A stretch of 64,000 nt of DNA from Adiantum capillus-veneris (Eukaryota; Streptophyta; Polypodiopsida; Polypodiales; Pteridaceae). A program made the position numbers and the translations under genes. The notes below the pieces were generated by a model. It ran no database searches, was not told the DNA's origin, and was given only the letters and a program-made list of their open reading frames with translations. Positions 1-11,328 of this stretch are shown piece by piece. The stretch covers positions 47,923,098 to 47,987,097 of the forward strand of contig CM043962.1 of assembly GCA_014529385.2 (NCBI GenBank), given 5' to 3'. The stretch's first letter is position 1. Each line of letters starts with the position of its first letter.

Positions 1-800
1 ATCCCCTCCTTTTGAAAGTGAGGTACTGGTACCGAATTGTATGGCGTCGAGGGAGATCGCCAATAGCATCCACTCTTCGCCGGCCCACTCTGATGTGTGG
101 GTCGTGCGGTACTTGAACTTCATACAGGTCTGCAACGCTTGCTTCTTTGGGCCGCACCGAAAGCGACACAGTCTTCTGTGGCTCCTTCGATGCTTCAACT
201 TCGTTTAGAGTCATGCTTCTTTCTTCTTCACGAATCTCCATGGCTGAAAATTCTTGAACCCATTTGCAACACAAAACCATGAACATACCTATTCCATGTA
301 AAGTGACTCGAACAAATCTTGCCGTCCTAATAGACCGTGCATGTAATGTAGATGAACAAAGAGACGGAGTGCGAACCCGTACACCACACACACGCAAACA
401 ATGAGATCGAATCTTTCTCTTCTGATCTAAAGCAATCAAATGTGGCAATTCACAATGGGAATGCCCATGCTTGGTGCTCATACTTTCTTGTGCTCTTTCT
501 ACAACTGTGTCATGCCAAGGAAGAGACATGGAATGTGACGTCCTTGAATGCATACTTTTCATGAACAATCCGCTTACATTCGTGCTCATCCATGAGTGAA
601 ACGTGCTCAACGTACGATATGTCATGCCTAGGAAAAGGGATCACATAAAGACGCTGACTAAAATACAGGAAACGATCACGAATGAAACACTCGTACAATG
701 CATGCGTATGAATCATGCGAACACATAATATTTCCTGTGAGGGTTCTTTGGACGTAGGCTCGAGAGCCAAGATCGGTTCTTCCTGTTTGATCGATTCTTC
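1..800 (-). pseudogene. Degenerate downstream part of a minus-strand LTR retroelement
   Basis: Read on the minus strand this follows the gag-like ORF at 801-1514. Open stretches (510-770, then pieces down to position 1) have protein-like composition but are broken by stops and frame changes. I recognise no catalytic motif of protease, RT or integrase. It is placed in the same element only because orientation and position fit (primer site at 1998-2009, ORF, then this). The element continues past the left edge of the window. Confidence 0.35.
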
Positions 801-1514
801 CTATGGGGTTTCTGTGGACCTCGACTCGAAAGCCAAGATCGGTTCTTCGTGATTGATCGAATCTACAACAAGGTTAGCTTCGCTAGAAAAAGAATCAACT
901 AACACATCATCCTTGTGAACAATCACATCATCTTCATGCAACTCATCATGCTTGTGAGAAATCACATCTTGATCATGCAAATCATCATGCTTGTGGGAAA
1001 TCACATCTTGATCATGCAAATCATCATGCTTGTGGGAAATCACATCTTGATCATGCAAATCATCATGCTTATCATCATGCAAATCCTGTATATCATGCTT
1101 GGGAGAAGAAGAGACTGAGAGAGTCTCCTTCTCATGAATCTCTTGCATCTGTGCCGGCACTTGAGAAAAGAGTCGCAAGAACTCTTGTATGTGTCGCTCG
1201 CGCTGTTCTTGTCTTGCCTTTCTTTCTGCTTCTCTTTCTGCTTTGTCTTCTGCGTGCCTGCGATCCATTTCTGCTTTTCTTTCTGCGTGTCTGCGATTCA
1301 TTTCTGCCATTCTTTCTGCATTTCTTTCTTCGCGTTCTAACTTCCTTTCCAGAAACATCTGGTCTAAAGCCTCCATAGGAGTTAGTGCAATTCTTGACGT
1401 AGATGGGAAAGGGGGAGGGTCGGAAAAACCTCCTGGTGGGGAAAATTCTTCTTCGCCTCTCTGATGCTCATCACCTCCAAGCGAAGTATCCATTCCGCTT
1501 CGAGTGATGACCAT
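801..1514 (-). CDS. Gag-like ORF of LTR retroelement, with His/Asp-rich repeats
   Basis: A 237-residue ORF beginning MVITRSGMDTSLGG, the style of start seen in many plant gypsy gag proteins. Residues about 50-100 are a highly charged Arg/Glu/Lys helix with repeated RHAERKAEMDRRHAE-type words, probably a coiled coil. Residues about 145-195 are four tandem 13-residue units of the form KHDDLHDQDVISH (see the 39-bp repeat). It lies about 480 bp downstream of a minus-strand primer site (1998-2009), where gag is expected. No zinc knuckle or capsid motif is visible, so the gag assignment rests on position and the N-terminus. The reading frame is intact. Confidence 0.5.
   Translation of the reverse strand: MVITRSGMDTSLGGDEHQRGEEEFSPPGGFSDPPPFPSTSRIALTPMEALDQMFLERKLEREERNAERMAEMNRRHAERKAEMDRRHAEDKAEREAERKARQEQRERHIQEFLRLFSQVPAQMQEIHEKETLSVSSSPKHDIQDLHDDKHDDLHDQDVISHKHDDLHDQDVISHKHDDLHDQDVISHKHDELHEDDVIVHKDDVLVDSFSSEANLVVDSINHEEPILAFESRSTETP
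911..1066 (-). repeat. 39-bp tandem repeat, four units, in frame
   Basis: Four units start at 911, 950, 989 and 1028. The first is diverged and the last three are nearly identical. The 39-bp period keeps the reading frame of the ORF at 801-1514 and encodes 13-residue His/Asp-rich units. Confidence 0.9.
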
Positions 1515-1520
1515 CCACTG

Positions 1521-1665
1521 AAGCCGTGGGTTCTTGTGGGTTCTTGTGGTTTTGGGTTCTTAAGTTCACGAGGAACTTGGGTTCTTGCGGGTCTTGGGTT
1601 CTTGGGTTCTTGAGTTCACGAGGAACTTAGGTTCTTGGGGGTCTTGGTTCTTGAGGTTCTTGAGG
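1521..1665. repeat. GGTTCTTG-rich minisatellite in element leader
   Basis: Repeated GGTTCTTGGGTTCTTG words. A ~50-bp unit containing AGTTCACGAGGAACTT occurs at 1563 and again at 1613. It lies between the primer site and the gag-like ORF of the minus-strand element. Confidence 0.7.
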
Positions 1666-1997
1666 GTTTTCTTTTGCTTGCAAACCGTGTTTGAGAAGGA
1701 TCTTCTCTTCACCCGAGTTCTACTCCTTTCTGCGGGCGCACCCCTTGGCGGCCTTGTGCTCACACCAAGGTTGCTTTTCCCAACTCACGTCGATTGGCCG
1801 GCCGCTAAGTGCGCGGTCCGCTCTCAATGAGTGAAAAGAGACACAAGGGGAGGCTGGACAAGCCCTTCTTTCTTGCAATTCCTGTCACTCTTCAAAAACA
1901 CGATTAGGAATCGACACGCCCAAGCGAACTTGGGTTCGTGCGACCTCAACTCTGATTCTTGTGGTTCTTTCCTTGTGTGATACAAAACACTGCCAAA

Positions 1998-2009
1998 GCT
2001 CTGATACCA
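1998..2009 (-). other. Primer-binding site (initiator tRNA-Met type), minus strand
   Basis: The plus strand reads GCTCTGATACCA, the complement of TGGTATCAGAGC, the usual primer site matching plant initiator tRNA-Met. It adjoins an LTR edge at 2011 (plus-strand TGTTAGGTGC), so the element is transcribed on the minus strand. Confidence 0.85.
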
Positions 2010-2010
2010 A

Positions 2011-3240
2011 TGTTAGGTGCAGCAGAATGAATGTTTGCGCTTTGCTCAAGATGAGTGCTCCAAACTGTGCTCAAGGTTCCTTTTGTTCTTATGGAAGGGA
2101 GAGCCTTCCGTTCTTAATGAGAGAATGCTATGATCACAAACAAAGGGAATGGACACTGTGCGTGCAAGTGTATGAGACTGAGAGATAGAGAGAGAAGAGA
2201 GATACGACACCAGAGACGTAAAACCCTCCTCCGAAGGCCCCACTCTCGTCGGCGAGAGTGGTTTACTTATGATTGCACAATCTGGTACAAACGGTATGCA
2301 TGTGACCGACGCAAGTCTAAGCTATGTCGTCTCCATCGGTGATGACGATGGTGGCGACAAGACCGACCTAAGGGCTGAAATCTGCAATCTTTCTACTGCT
2401 GTCCAAAAACGCTATGGATTGAAATCTGCTACAAGTCCAAAAACGCTAATTTGGGGGCTGTTTTCTGTGGGTCTTTGACGCTGAAAATCTGCAGGTTTAG
2501 GGCTGAAAACTGAGATTCTTAAGGGCTGAAAACTGATGGTCTTTCCGGGCTGAATCTGCTACTCTTTAGGGCTGAATCTGCTGGTCTTCATTGCTTGGAA
2601 TTGCCAAGGCTGAAAGCTGTCCAAAACGCCACTGTACCAGAAACGCTATACTGGAAATCTGTTGGCGATGGCTTGATCAAAAACGCTAGGCATGGGGGTA
2701 TGCTTGCGGTGGAGATCTGCTGAAAAACACCAGGCGCTGAGAGGGCTGGGCGATAAGGGATCAAAAACGCTAGGGATGACTACTTGTTGGAAAACGCCAG
2801 TGATAGGGATCTTTGCTTGGAGGGAAACCACCAAGGCTTGGTCTTGCTGAGAAGTTGCCTGTTGAGCAAGGTGCTCCTGCTGCCTCTTCTGCCATTTAGT
2901 GCTAGTCTAGGTTTGCTTATGTACAAACTTACTCAATTTGCCCTACCTACTTTCCAACAAAAGTCACTTAAAAATAATAAGTGAAAAATGTCAAAAATAG
3001 GTAAAATAGGCTAAATGCACTAGAAAACTCCCCTAACTGATTCTAATGGATTCTGATGGGAATGCTTATGATCATACTGTGTGCAACCAAAGGATATGCA
3101 TCTACACTAAGTGACTGGGCATGCACGGTCTGCGAACAGACTCACAAAAGTGCCAGATCACTTCTAATCTAGATTGACTTGACTGCACTGAACCCTGATC
3201 ATGCTGTAGCTTGTCCACGGACACATAGGGTTGGATGTGT
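2011..3240 (-). mobile_element. 5' LTR of minus-strand retroelement (far end approximate)
   Basis: Starts exactly at the primer site with the LTR dinucleotide TG (plus-strand view). The far end is not defined: no matching CA end or second LTR is in the window, and gag of another element begins near 3240. The LTR contains a GAGAGA-rich stretch near 2185 and a scattered word AAAACGC(T/C) at about 2405, 2440, 2625, 2680, 2765 and 2790, mixed with GGCTGAAAATCTGC-type words. No gene is seen. Confidence 0.55.
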
Positions 3241-4420
3241 CACGTGACACTCTTGCATTCTCAATCAACTGAAACATATTCATGACAGTAGTCTTTGTGC
3301 AGTAGTCCCTGATCTTCTTGGGCAATCAGCAACAATACTTCTCAATTTGTTCAGACAATGGCACAAACCTGTAAGAGGTGACTGGCAACAGTGCGGCCCA
3401 AAACTGTTTATTGTACTCTTCTAGATTCGCACACTATTTAGCATTCACCTCGTGCCATTCTGTCATCACATCCACTTCAAAAGTGTTTGTCATCCATGTA
3501 GGCGCAAAGAGCTGTTTGAATTGGATCCACATTGTTGGGGCTTGACCCTTGTTCAACAATGCGGTCCACCATTGAAGCGCATTCCCTTTCAAGAAAGTGG
3601 CAGCCTTGCATATCTTTGAAGATTCTATGAAGTTTCCTCCAGCATAAGCTGCATCGAACTGCTGTATGAAAGTCAAAGACTTCAATTGATCCTCAGTTCC
3701 TCGGAAAGTCACACCTTGCCCACCTTCCTTGTACTCCTTTGGCTGACTCAAAGGAGAGTGATGCTCTACGATTGCCCATTCCAGCACTCGCATCACCTGT
3801 TTTACCTGTCAAACCTGCATTTTGGGCGTATGGCTGCGAAAAACCAACCATACCAAATTGTGTTCCAGGCACTCTAAATTGACCATAGGCACCCTGAAAA
3901 CCTGGTTGGACACCCATGTTCGCGTACATAGGGTTACCCATGCCTGTTTGCATTGTCCCGAACACATTCCCTAGCATATAACCTGTAGAAGGTCCAGCCA
4001 TAGCTTGAAACACTGAACCACCTCCAAAATAACCAGGATAAGTAATAGGTAATGGAAGGGTCTGACACATAGCCTGTTCATTACTCCCTTGACCATTCAC
4101 AAACGGTTCCTGTCCAGCTAAAGCAAGTTGTTTTGGATCATTGGACACCGCTGGTTGCTCAACCACATGGGCTTTCTCTCGAGCATCATGAGTCCTCTGC
4201 GCATTGGAAATCTCCTTTTCTTGCAACGGCTCAGTCATGCCCTATGTAGGAGGCTGGAAACACTATGACGGAGCCTCAAATTCCTGTGTAGGAGCCTGTA
4301 AGAACTCCTGCATCCTTGGGTTGCTAGCCAACTACTGAAATATTTCCATGCAGCAACGCAGTTGAGCTCTAAACAACCTGTCCTCTTCTTGAAGAGTTGA
4401 AGGAACTTTCTTTGTGCCAT
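3240..4420 (-). pseudogene. Gypsy gag (capsid) fragment, broken
   Basis: Minus-strand gag in at least three pieces (4235-4420, 3693-4238, 3434-3796, continuing to about 3240). The N-terminal part is Gln/Gly/Pro/Met-rich. The capsid core carries the retrotransposon gag signature FIQQFDAAYAGG...SKICKAATFLKGNALQWW, followed after a TAG stop by LEEYNKQFWAALLP and LSEQIEKYC. The same signature occurs in the gag at 14.45-15.0 kb, so both belong to one broad family. Nothing downstream of gag is present: the fragment ends near the LTR of the neighbouring element. Frameshifts and stops make it non-functional. Confidence 0.8.
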
Positions 4421-4595
4421 GTGAGAAAGATCCCTCTTCAGGTACTTGGTCTCTCCTCTGCCATAACGACAAGCTCTGTGTTGCTTTCACCCACAACAAT
4501 CCACGCTGCACTTTTTGAAGAAAAAGTGACTATCCCGTCGATGGAACCATGTAACCGGCATGTACAACATAGAGGGCAGTACTATTTCAATAACC

Positions 4596-5745
4596 TGTTA
4601 ACTTGACACAGAGCACTAAGAAGGAAAGAGAACATAGATGCGTCCAGCGACTAGAATGTCACTGGGCACACAAGACCAACACCATGTAGGCCCCAAAGAA
4701 TGGCGCCCCTTTCGGTAATTCCATTTAAAGTAGACGATCCAAAAACTTAGTACAAGCTTTCACAAAGCAGTTCAAACCTGGCAAGGGCTGAAAACGCAGG
4801 TTTCCGACCTGATTTCGGTAGCATAATGGCGCAAAACTGTAGGTCAAAAGTACCTCCATGTCGAATTCCCTTGTTATCTGGAAGCTTTATGGTGAGCTGT
4901 CACAGAAATTCAGCATGTTGTAATTGTCTTTTTTTCACTGTCGGGTGCCCCAAAGCCCCTACACACATCCCAAGGCTTTCACGGGGCTCCCTAGCACACA
5001 ATGGGACAGTTCCCCTGTGAATCGGACGAGTTTTCACACGAGAAAACTCTCCAAACTCGCAATCTTCTACGATGGAACTGTGCGTACTTGTGGGGGATTA
5101 GCACTTAGCTAATCCGGTTCCCGTTCAGAAGGCTCTTGCCTTGGCAAACGCGCATAAACCCCCAGACTGTACATATTCATTTGAGTAGCCCAACTAGTGG
5201 GGCATTATCATATCTGCCAAAGGGGAGAGAGAGATGTACGAGAGCAAATCATCAGGCTACATGAGACAGAGGAGAAGGCAAGCTTTCCATTAAAGTTGTA
5301 GACCTGCACCCACTACTCACACACAAACTGTAGGTCACTTAGTGTAAAAATTAGCTTCCTCTCTCAAATTGGGCGCCCCCTCTTCATGCTGGAAGTGGCA
5401 AAACTGCCTGGAGCCGCCATGTATCCGGTTTGCCCATTTTGAGTTAATTCCCTAGTTCCCACTAACTTATAAAGTTGTAAGTGACTTTCCGAGTGGCCCA
5501 GACTTCATTTGGCGCGCACATGCTTCCATACTCATCAGAATTCAGTGCTAATTGCCCCGACCAATCCCAGACTGACCAACCTAGACTCCCGATGTGAGAA
5601 ACCTATTCGGCCGCAACCGTTTTACATTGGCCATGTAATGTCCACTTGCACCTTTTCAAGGGTTCCGAGAAAACAAGTAAAAATAAAATAAAGAAAAATA
5701 TGTATTACATATTTAGAGAAGGCAACAGGAAAAATACACCTCCTG
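4596..5745 (-). mobile_element. LTR-like region upstream of the gag fragment (approximate)
   Basis: Lies 5' of the minus-strand gag at 3240-4420. It shares the word GGCGCCCCTTTC and its surroundings (4692-4725) with the LTR of the related element at 15749, which also has GGCCCCAAAGA just before it. No primer site was found next to 4596 and the right end abuts the truncated LTR of element A. Both limits are estimates. No gene is seen here. Confidence 0.35.
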
Positions 5746-6773
5746 GTGACACCTATCTCTCTCCCAAACGGCACCCCTTGCTCAAGAGGCAAGTAGGACA
5801 CATGTCAAGCCCCTAGCTAGGTTACCGTCAAGGTGTACCTGAATCCTATTGGATAGCCTCTCAAGGGGTCCAATGATAATTTAGTTGATTTACTTAATTA
5901 ATTTTGCATTTATCAAGTCCTCTCTCTCAAAGGGGAAAGGGAAACAATTGTCCCAAGACTACCCTTGTTGCTTGATATGCCTCTTGCATGTGATTGGCTA
6001 GGCCTGCAAGGGTGCAATGAGCTTCAAGCATGAGCTACAAGGGGGGGTCGACCAAAGCAAGAAGGGGGGTTGCTTGGGGGGTATAGTCTCCCACACACAC
6101 TCTCATTGTGTGAAGTGCAAAGTGCAAGAGCTCCATCTCCTTCTCCAAGCTAGTAGAGAAGTTGAGAGCATACACCAACACTCTTAGCTATGGAATGCAA
6201 ATCCAACCAAGAGCCATGCTTCAATGCTTAAGCTTGCCATCTTCTCCATCTTCATTACTATGCTATTATATATGCTAGCAAGAAGAGTGATGATAAGTGA
6301 GGAATTACTTCTTTCTCCTATGGAATGTTTCTTCTTCCTCTTCCCTACCCTCATTCCCCGCTAGCTGTCTCCACCTTCGAAGGTGTTTGAGGCCTTGGGA
6401 TAGTTAATGCTTTTTGCAAAGTTTACGTTATGCTCGTGATACATGAAGCTTTCCATCTTCATTGTATCACCTAAGTCACAAGGAACACAAAGATTGTATT
6501 GTACCAAGTCTCTCTTAATAGGAGAATCTATAATACAAATGCCTATTGGAAGGGGGACCGGCTCCACATACATCCGGTCCTCAACTATCATCAAGTTCTC
6601 TAAACTCTCTCTCTTGCAAAAGTATTGTTCATGCCAAGTTAATTCAATACTATGTTTATGTTCTACCATCGATTAAGTTCACCCTCTATGCTCTCAAAGT
6701 AATCTCACAAAAATGTTCTCTCTAATCCTCTTAATTCCGCTATTCTCACAGTTCATAGGCCATTTCCATTATA
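5746..6773 (+). mobile_element. Truncated 5' LTR of gypsy element A
   Basis: Nearly the same sequence recurs at 18204-19247 (3' LTR, second half) and, inverted, at 32375-33250 (solo LTR). The end is fixed by the primer site that follows at 6775. The full LTR is about 1.66 kb by comparison with 10896-19247, so roughly the first 600 bp are missing here. A likely TATA motif (TTATATATGC) lies near 6264. Confidence 0.85.
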
Positions 6774-6774
6774 T

Positions 6775-6786
6775 TGGTATCAGAGC
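6775..6786 (+). other. Primer-binding site of element A (initiator tRNA-Met)
   Basis: TGGTATCAGAGC, one base after the LTR end at 6773. Confidence 0.9.
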
Positions 6787-7144
6787 ATTTGGTTTCTCTT
6801 TTCTTGCTTGAGAAGAGTGGCCCTTAAGTAGCCTATTAATGGTTGATTTTGTTAATTATATTAGGGTAAGTGGGACTAGGATCTATTATCGATTTTTTGA
6901 GCCCACTTTGTGAGATATGGTGCACACCTCCGGAGCTTTGGTCTTAATAATGGGGTCTTCTTAGACTTACCTATGGCTTTACCATTATTGAGCCATAAGA
7001 AGTCCGAAAGGAGCTAGCCCTTGGTAATTCTGCAATATTAGACCCACTCCACTACTCTCTATAATTGACCAATTCGAACCGTGGGTGTAGATACTTAAGT
7101 GTTGATTTTCAAAGGCTAAGAGAAGTAGCAACTAATGTTTTAAA
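6787..7144 (+). other. Element A leader, no gene
   Basis: Untranslated region between the primer site and the first pol-like ORF. No gag capsid or zinc knuckle is seen, so element A seems to lack gag or has lost it. Confidence 0.5.
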
Positions 7145-7897
7145 TTGCCAAAGGATACCCTAAGCAAACACACAAATTCGGTTAACATGGATGACAATAA
7201 CCAAGAGAGTAGAATGTACATTGATAACTTTGATTTTGCACATGAAGGTGCTCATGATGATGGCCCCATGTTTGTCAATTATCTTGTTACTATGTTGCAA
7301 CAAGCTATGGGCAACCCTGCTTTGCAAGCCGAAGTTACTCAACAACTTTGCGCTTATGGGATTTCCCTTTCTCTCCAAGAGGAGAGAGAACTTAAGAGGC
7401 CTCTTGAAGAGACCCCAAAAGAAGACTCTCTCCCATACGGAGGAATCCAAAGAGCACTTGTAAATCCTCTTGCTTTTGATAAATCAATGAAGAGCTCAGT
7501 TTCTACGTACATGATTTTTGTCAAAGAGTCCCTAAAAGGTCCTAATGTTTCATCAAATGTAAATGGTAGGAATCAAGAAAAGTTAGACTTGTCTAATTTT
7601 CTAAAAGGATTCCAAGATGTGTTCATCGATGATATCCCTATGGACTTACCTCCAAAACGAGGGGATGATGACCATCGACTTGAGCTCCTACCAGGAAGCT
7701 TACCGCCTAACAAGCCTCCTTATCGAGTTTCCCAAGCTCAACAAGAGGAGATCGTGAGACAAGTGCAAGAATTGGTAGACAAAGGGATGGTGAGGCCTAG
7801 CTCCTCTCCCTTTTGTTCTCCAGTCCTTTTAGTGCAAAAGAAAGATGGTACATACCATATGTGTGTGTGGACTATCGAGCACTAAACCATATCACTA
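7145..7897 (+). pseudogene. Element A pol: N-terminal part up to RT start
   Basis: 246-residue ORF. Residues about 140-245 match the start of a gypsy reverse transcriptase: FQDVFIDDIP, then LPPNKPPYRVSQAQQEEI, VDKGMVRPSSSPFCSPVLLV and QKKDG. The first ~135 residues are not recognised; no DSGA protease motif is visible. The frame is lost near 7858-7871, where a TG run is two bases too long for the pol frame. The ORF stops at 7885, just before the MITE insertion. Confidence 0.8.
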
Positions 7898-7905
7898 TCA
7901 AAAAC

Positions 7906-8051
7906 CATAGTCACAAGGGACGCATTCCGGGACAGGGAACAGGGGGACGGGGCTCAAATGGATTTTTAGTGTAAAAAAGAGGGCGGGACGGCAAGTGGGG
8001 ACAGAAAAGTGGGGACGGGAAGCCCGAAAAAGGGCGTCCCCTGTTACTATG
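7906..8051. mobile_element. 146-bp MITE, hAT-like, inside the RT of element A
   Basis: Flanked by a perfect 8-bp direct repeat TCAAAAAC (7898-7905 and 8052-8059). The ends are inverted: CATAGTCACAAGGGACGC on the left, and the complement of the right end reads CATAGTAACAGGGGACGC. The interior is G-rich with repeated GGGGACGGG words. An 8-bp target duplication with short inverted ends is typical of hAT non-autonomous elements; the superfamily is inferred. It has no coding capacity. Confidence 0.85.
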
Positions 8052-8059
8052 TCAAAAAC

Positions 8060-8810
8060 AAATTTCCCGTGCCTCCTGTAGAAGATCTGTTTGATAAGCT
8101 ACAAGGCACTACCTATTTTAGTAGGATTGATCTTAAAAGTGGCAACGTTTGGCCTTTATGAATATCTACTCATGCCTTTTGGCTTGACCAATGCACCAGC
8201 CACGTTCAATCGTCTAATGGAGAAAATCTTTAGACCCTACCACAAATTCACTGGAGTGTTCTTTGATGATATCATCATCTACGCCAAGTCCTTGAAGGAA
8301 CACAAGCAACATCTCCAAGTGATTTTTCAAGCATTGAGAGAGAACAAGCTTTTTCTCAATCAAAAGAAAAGCGAATTTTTCCTTCAAGAGATTCAATACT
8401 TAGGTCATATTATCTCTCAAGATGGTATCCGTACGGATCCATCAAAGTTGGAGGTAATAAAAGCGTGGCCTAATCCAAGGAATCTACATGAACTAAGAAG
8501 CTTTATTGTTATGTGTGCATACTATAGACGCTTCACAGAAAAATTCTCTCAAATAGCAGGACAATTACATGACTTAACCAAGAAGAACGTTAAGTATTCA
8601 TGGACTGCTAAGGAACAAAATGCTTTTGACAAGCTCAAAGAGAAGCGTACCTCCCAACCAGTCCTCGTGCTTCCGGATCTCTCAAAACCATTTGAGGTCC
8701 AATGTGATGCTTGTGGTGATTGCCTTGGAGCAGTCTTGCTTCAAGAAGGGCATGCCATAGCATATGAGAGCCGAAGGCTGAATGAGGATAAGCGAGTCTT
8801 AGGCATTTAA
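8060..8810 (+). pseudogene. Element A pol: reverse transcriptase and RNase H start
   Basis: Continues the RT after the [28 protein letters not shown], a deletion of roughly 60 bp (the YHQIR...TAF segment is absent), then TFGLYEYLLMPFGLTNAPAT and the catalytic FFDDIIIYA near 8258. The thumb and start of RNase H follow (CDACGDCLGAVLLQEGHAIA). A TAA at 8808-8810 ends it within RNase H, but the reading continues directly as EKELLVVLHALD. Gypsy class is clear; it is non-functional. Confidence 0.9.
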
Positions 8811-9578
8811 GAAAAAGAGCTTTTAGTTGTTCTACATGCCCTAGACACATGGAAGCACTATTTATTGGGGACTCCATTTATTTTACAAACCGACCACCAA
8901 AGTCTCAAGTACTTCATGATGCAAACCAAGCTTTCCGACAAACAAATGAGCTGGGCAAATTTTCTTTCGCAATTTAATTTTCATATTGCTCACATTGCGG
9001 ATAAGCACAATCAAGTGGCTGATACACTTTCACGACGACCAAAAGTTAATGCAGTGTCTATAGCAACTCACAATGATCTATCTTCTATGATAGATGGGTA
9101 TGCGACTAACCCTGACTTTAGAGACATAATGTCAGCCCTTGCTTTGGGGACGAAAGAGGAACCATTCACCTTGCAGGATGGTTATCTTCTCCACGGAAAT
9201 AGGCTATGTGTTACCTACTCCCTTAGTGAGAAAGTCATGTATGAATCCCATGCTCCTCCTTATGCGGGGCACAGAGGCATTCAACCTACTCTCCAAGGAG
9301 TAGAAACGTACTTCTATTGGCCTACCATGAAAGTGGACATACATGAGTATGTTTCAAAATGTGTAGTATGCCAAAAGACTAAGTATGATAGAGGGAAGCA
9401 ACCTGGATTACTCGAGCCATTGCCTATCCCAAATTCACCATGGGAGAGTATATCCATGGATTTTATCTTTGGATTACCCAAGTCTATCAATGGAAATACG
9501 GGAATATGGACAATAGTCGATAGGTTTAGCAAGCAACCACACTTTATTCCTGTCAAAAAGACTATTAAGGCACATTAA
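8811..9578 (+). pseudogene. Element A pol: RNase H end and integrase
   Basis: RNase H ends with TDHQSLKYFMMQ and HNQVADTLSRRP. The integrase follows: zinc-binding H...H (ESHAPPYAGHRG) and CVVCQKTK, then the catalytic core with first Asp in SMDFIFGLPKS and the VDRFSKQPHFIPVKKT segment. A TAA stop after IKAH ends the open stretch. The next residues (FVSQIFKHHGLPASIVSDRDPK, second catalytic Asp) continue in the following feature. Confidence 0.9.
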
Positions 9579-10540
9579 ATGGCAACTCTCTTCGTATCTC
9601 AGATTTTCAAACACCATGGATTACCAGCATCCATTGTGTCAGATAGAGATCCTAAAATGACCAGCAATTTTTGGAAAGATCTCTTTGAAAATCTAGGTAC
9701 AAGATTGAATTTCTCTTTGGCCTATCACCCATAAATGGATGGCCAAGGTCAGATAGTCAATCTTGCGATACTCAATCACTAAAAACTTATGTTACAGAAG
9801 TAGATCAACACTCACAATGGGAAAAGTACTTACCTCTTGTAGAGTATGCATAAAATAATATTGTACATACTTCTACATGAAAAGCACCTTTTGAAATCAT
9901 TGAGGGAAGACCTAAAAGTCCCTTGCTACTTACAATACATGGGAAGATATTCGCTGCCGATGAGTATAGCCGTCACCTACAAGAATCTTTTCAAAAGATT
10001 AAGGAGGCTATATCCATCTCTCAACAAAGGCAAAAAGTTGTTGCTAACAAGCACAGAAGGGCCTTAACGTTCAAAGAAAATGATTGGATCTTACTTGAGT
10101 CTCCCAAGGCTCAATTGAGGGAAACGACGGGCAAAAATCCTACAAGCCATCAAAAGTATTACACTAAATTAGCAAAAAGATACTATGGTCCTTTTCAAAT
10201 CTTGAAGCCAATCAATGAAAAGGCTTATCAACTCAAGTTGCCCAACCATTGACTCATACACAATGCTTTTCATGTGAGCCTACTTAAGCTCTACAAAGGA
10301 GAGCCACCAAGTGAACTAATTATTGAAGACCCTCCCAAAATTGAAGACCAAGAAGAGGTGCTACAATCCGAAGCTATTCTTCGGCATGAAGAAAGGTACT
10401 ACGACATGGTAAGATTATCCGATAGTATCTTATTAAGTTCAAAGATTATCCTTTTGAAGATGCTAGATGGATGCAACGAATACAGCTTCAGGATAGTATG
10501 AACCTTGTCAATGCTTACAATGCTACATTAGAGTAAGCAA
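9579..10540 (+). pseudogene. Element A pol: integrase end and chromodomain-like tail
   Basis: Contains the second catalytic Asp (VSDRDPKMTS) and the YHP...DGQ segment, where a stop falls within the motif and the catalytic Glu position reads Gln (GQGQIVN). After more frame changes comes the C-terminal domain (KHRRALTFKENDWILLESPK, YYGPFQILKPI, HNAFHVSLLKLYKG). The tail resembles a decayed chromodomain (EAILRHEERY). This suggests a chromovirus-type gypsy element. Clearly inactive. Confidence 0.85.
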
Positions 10541-10881
10541 ATGTACAAATTTCTTTTAAATGACCAATGTTTTTATCTTACAAGACTAGTTCTCTTTTTT
10601 ATTGTGCACAAATTTAACTAGTATGCATGCTTAGAATCATGTTTGTGATGACGACGTCTCTCAAACACCAAGTAGAATTTGCCACTCTACTTTGAAAGAA
10701 TGAAATGGACTAAAGAGCAGACATGCTTGCGGCAGCTATGTCTCGCAAGCACCAAATGGATTAGTCATCCATCTTGGAATAATGTCGTAAGGTAAAAAGG
10801 GATCCTCCACCTGCTAAGAAACGTTGACTAATGACTAAGGCTTTATCTCTTCTACCTCATAGTCGAGGACGACTATGATTT

Positions 10882-10895
10882 CAAGAGAGAGGTAA
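10882..10895 (+). other. Polypurine tract of element A
   Basis: Purine-rich AAGAGAGAGGTAA directly before the 3' LTR start TGTCATAAAATC at 10896. Confidence 0.7.
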
Positions 10896-11203
10896 TGTCA
10901 TAAAATCTAATATCTAACCAAACCAAATGATTTTCTCATATTAAACTCTGATCATTTGATGTGGGAGAATAGACGCGAACAAGGGCTAGAATATAGACAT
11001 GTGCTTATGAGACAAGGCCAATGGTAAAGGGGTCCAAATGAGAGATCATCCGTCAAAGAGCAAGGCTACCAAATGGAGCTTAAAGACCTTAGGGTTAGCT
11101 TCATTGAAGACCTCCAAAGGTTAGTGTAAAAGTCCTTTGACCTTAGGTAAGCTAGGGTTGTGCTTGAGGTGGGAACCCGACCCAAGCTTGAGGTGCTTGA
11201 CGT

Positions 11204-11328
11204 GCCTGATGACTGAGATGTTTGAGGTGCTTGACATGCTTGATGACTGAGATGCTTGACATGCTTGATGACTGAGATGCTTGACATGCTTGATGACTGA
11301 GATGCTTGAGATGCTAGGGTTGTACTTG
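11204..11328 (+). repeat. 25-bp tandem repeat inside the element A LTR
   Basis: Unit GCTTGACATGCTTGATGACT plus GAGAT, starting at 11229, 11254, 11279 and 11304 with a diverged copy before. The solo LTR of the same family has a related but differently arranged array at about 33590-33675. It lies in the likely U3 part of the LTR. Confidence 0.85.

Noticed and set aside
911-1066. Evenly spaced repeats as a CRISPR-like array
   Set aside because: No distinct spacers; a simple in-frame 39-bp tandem repeat in a eukaryotic element.
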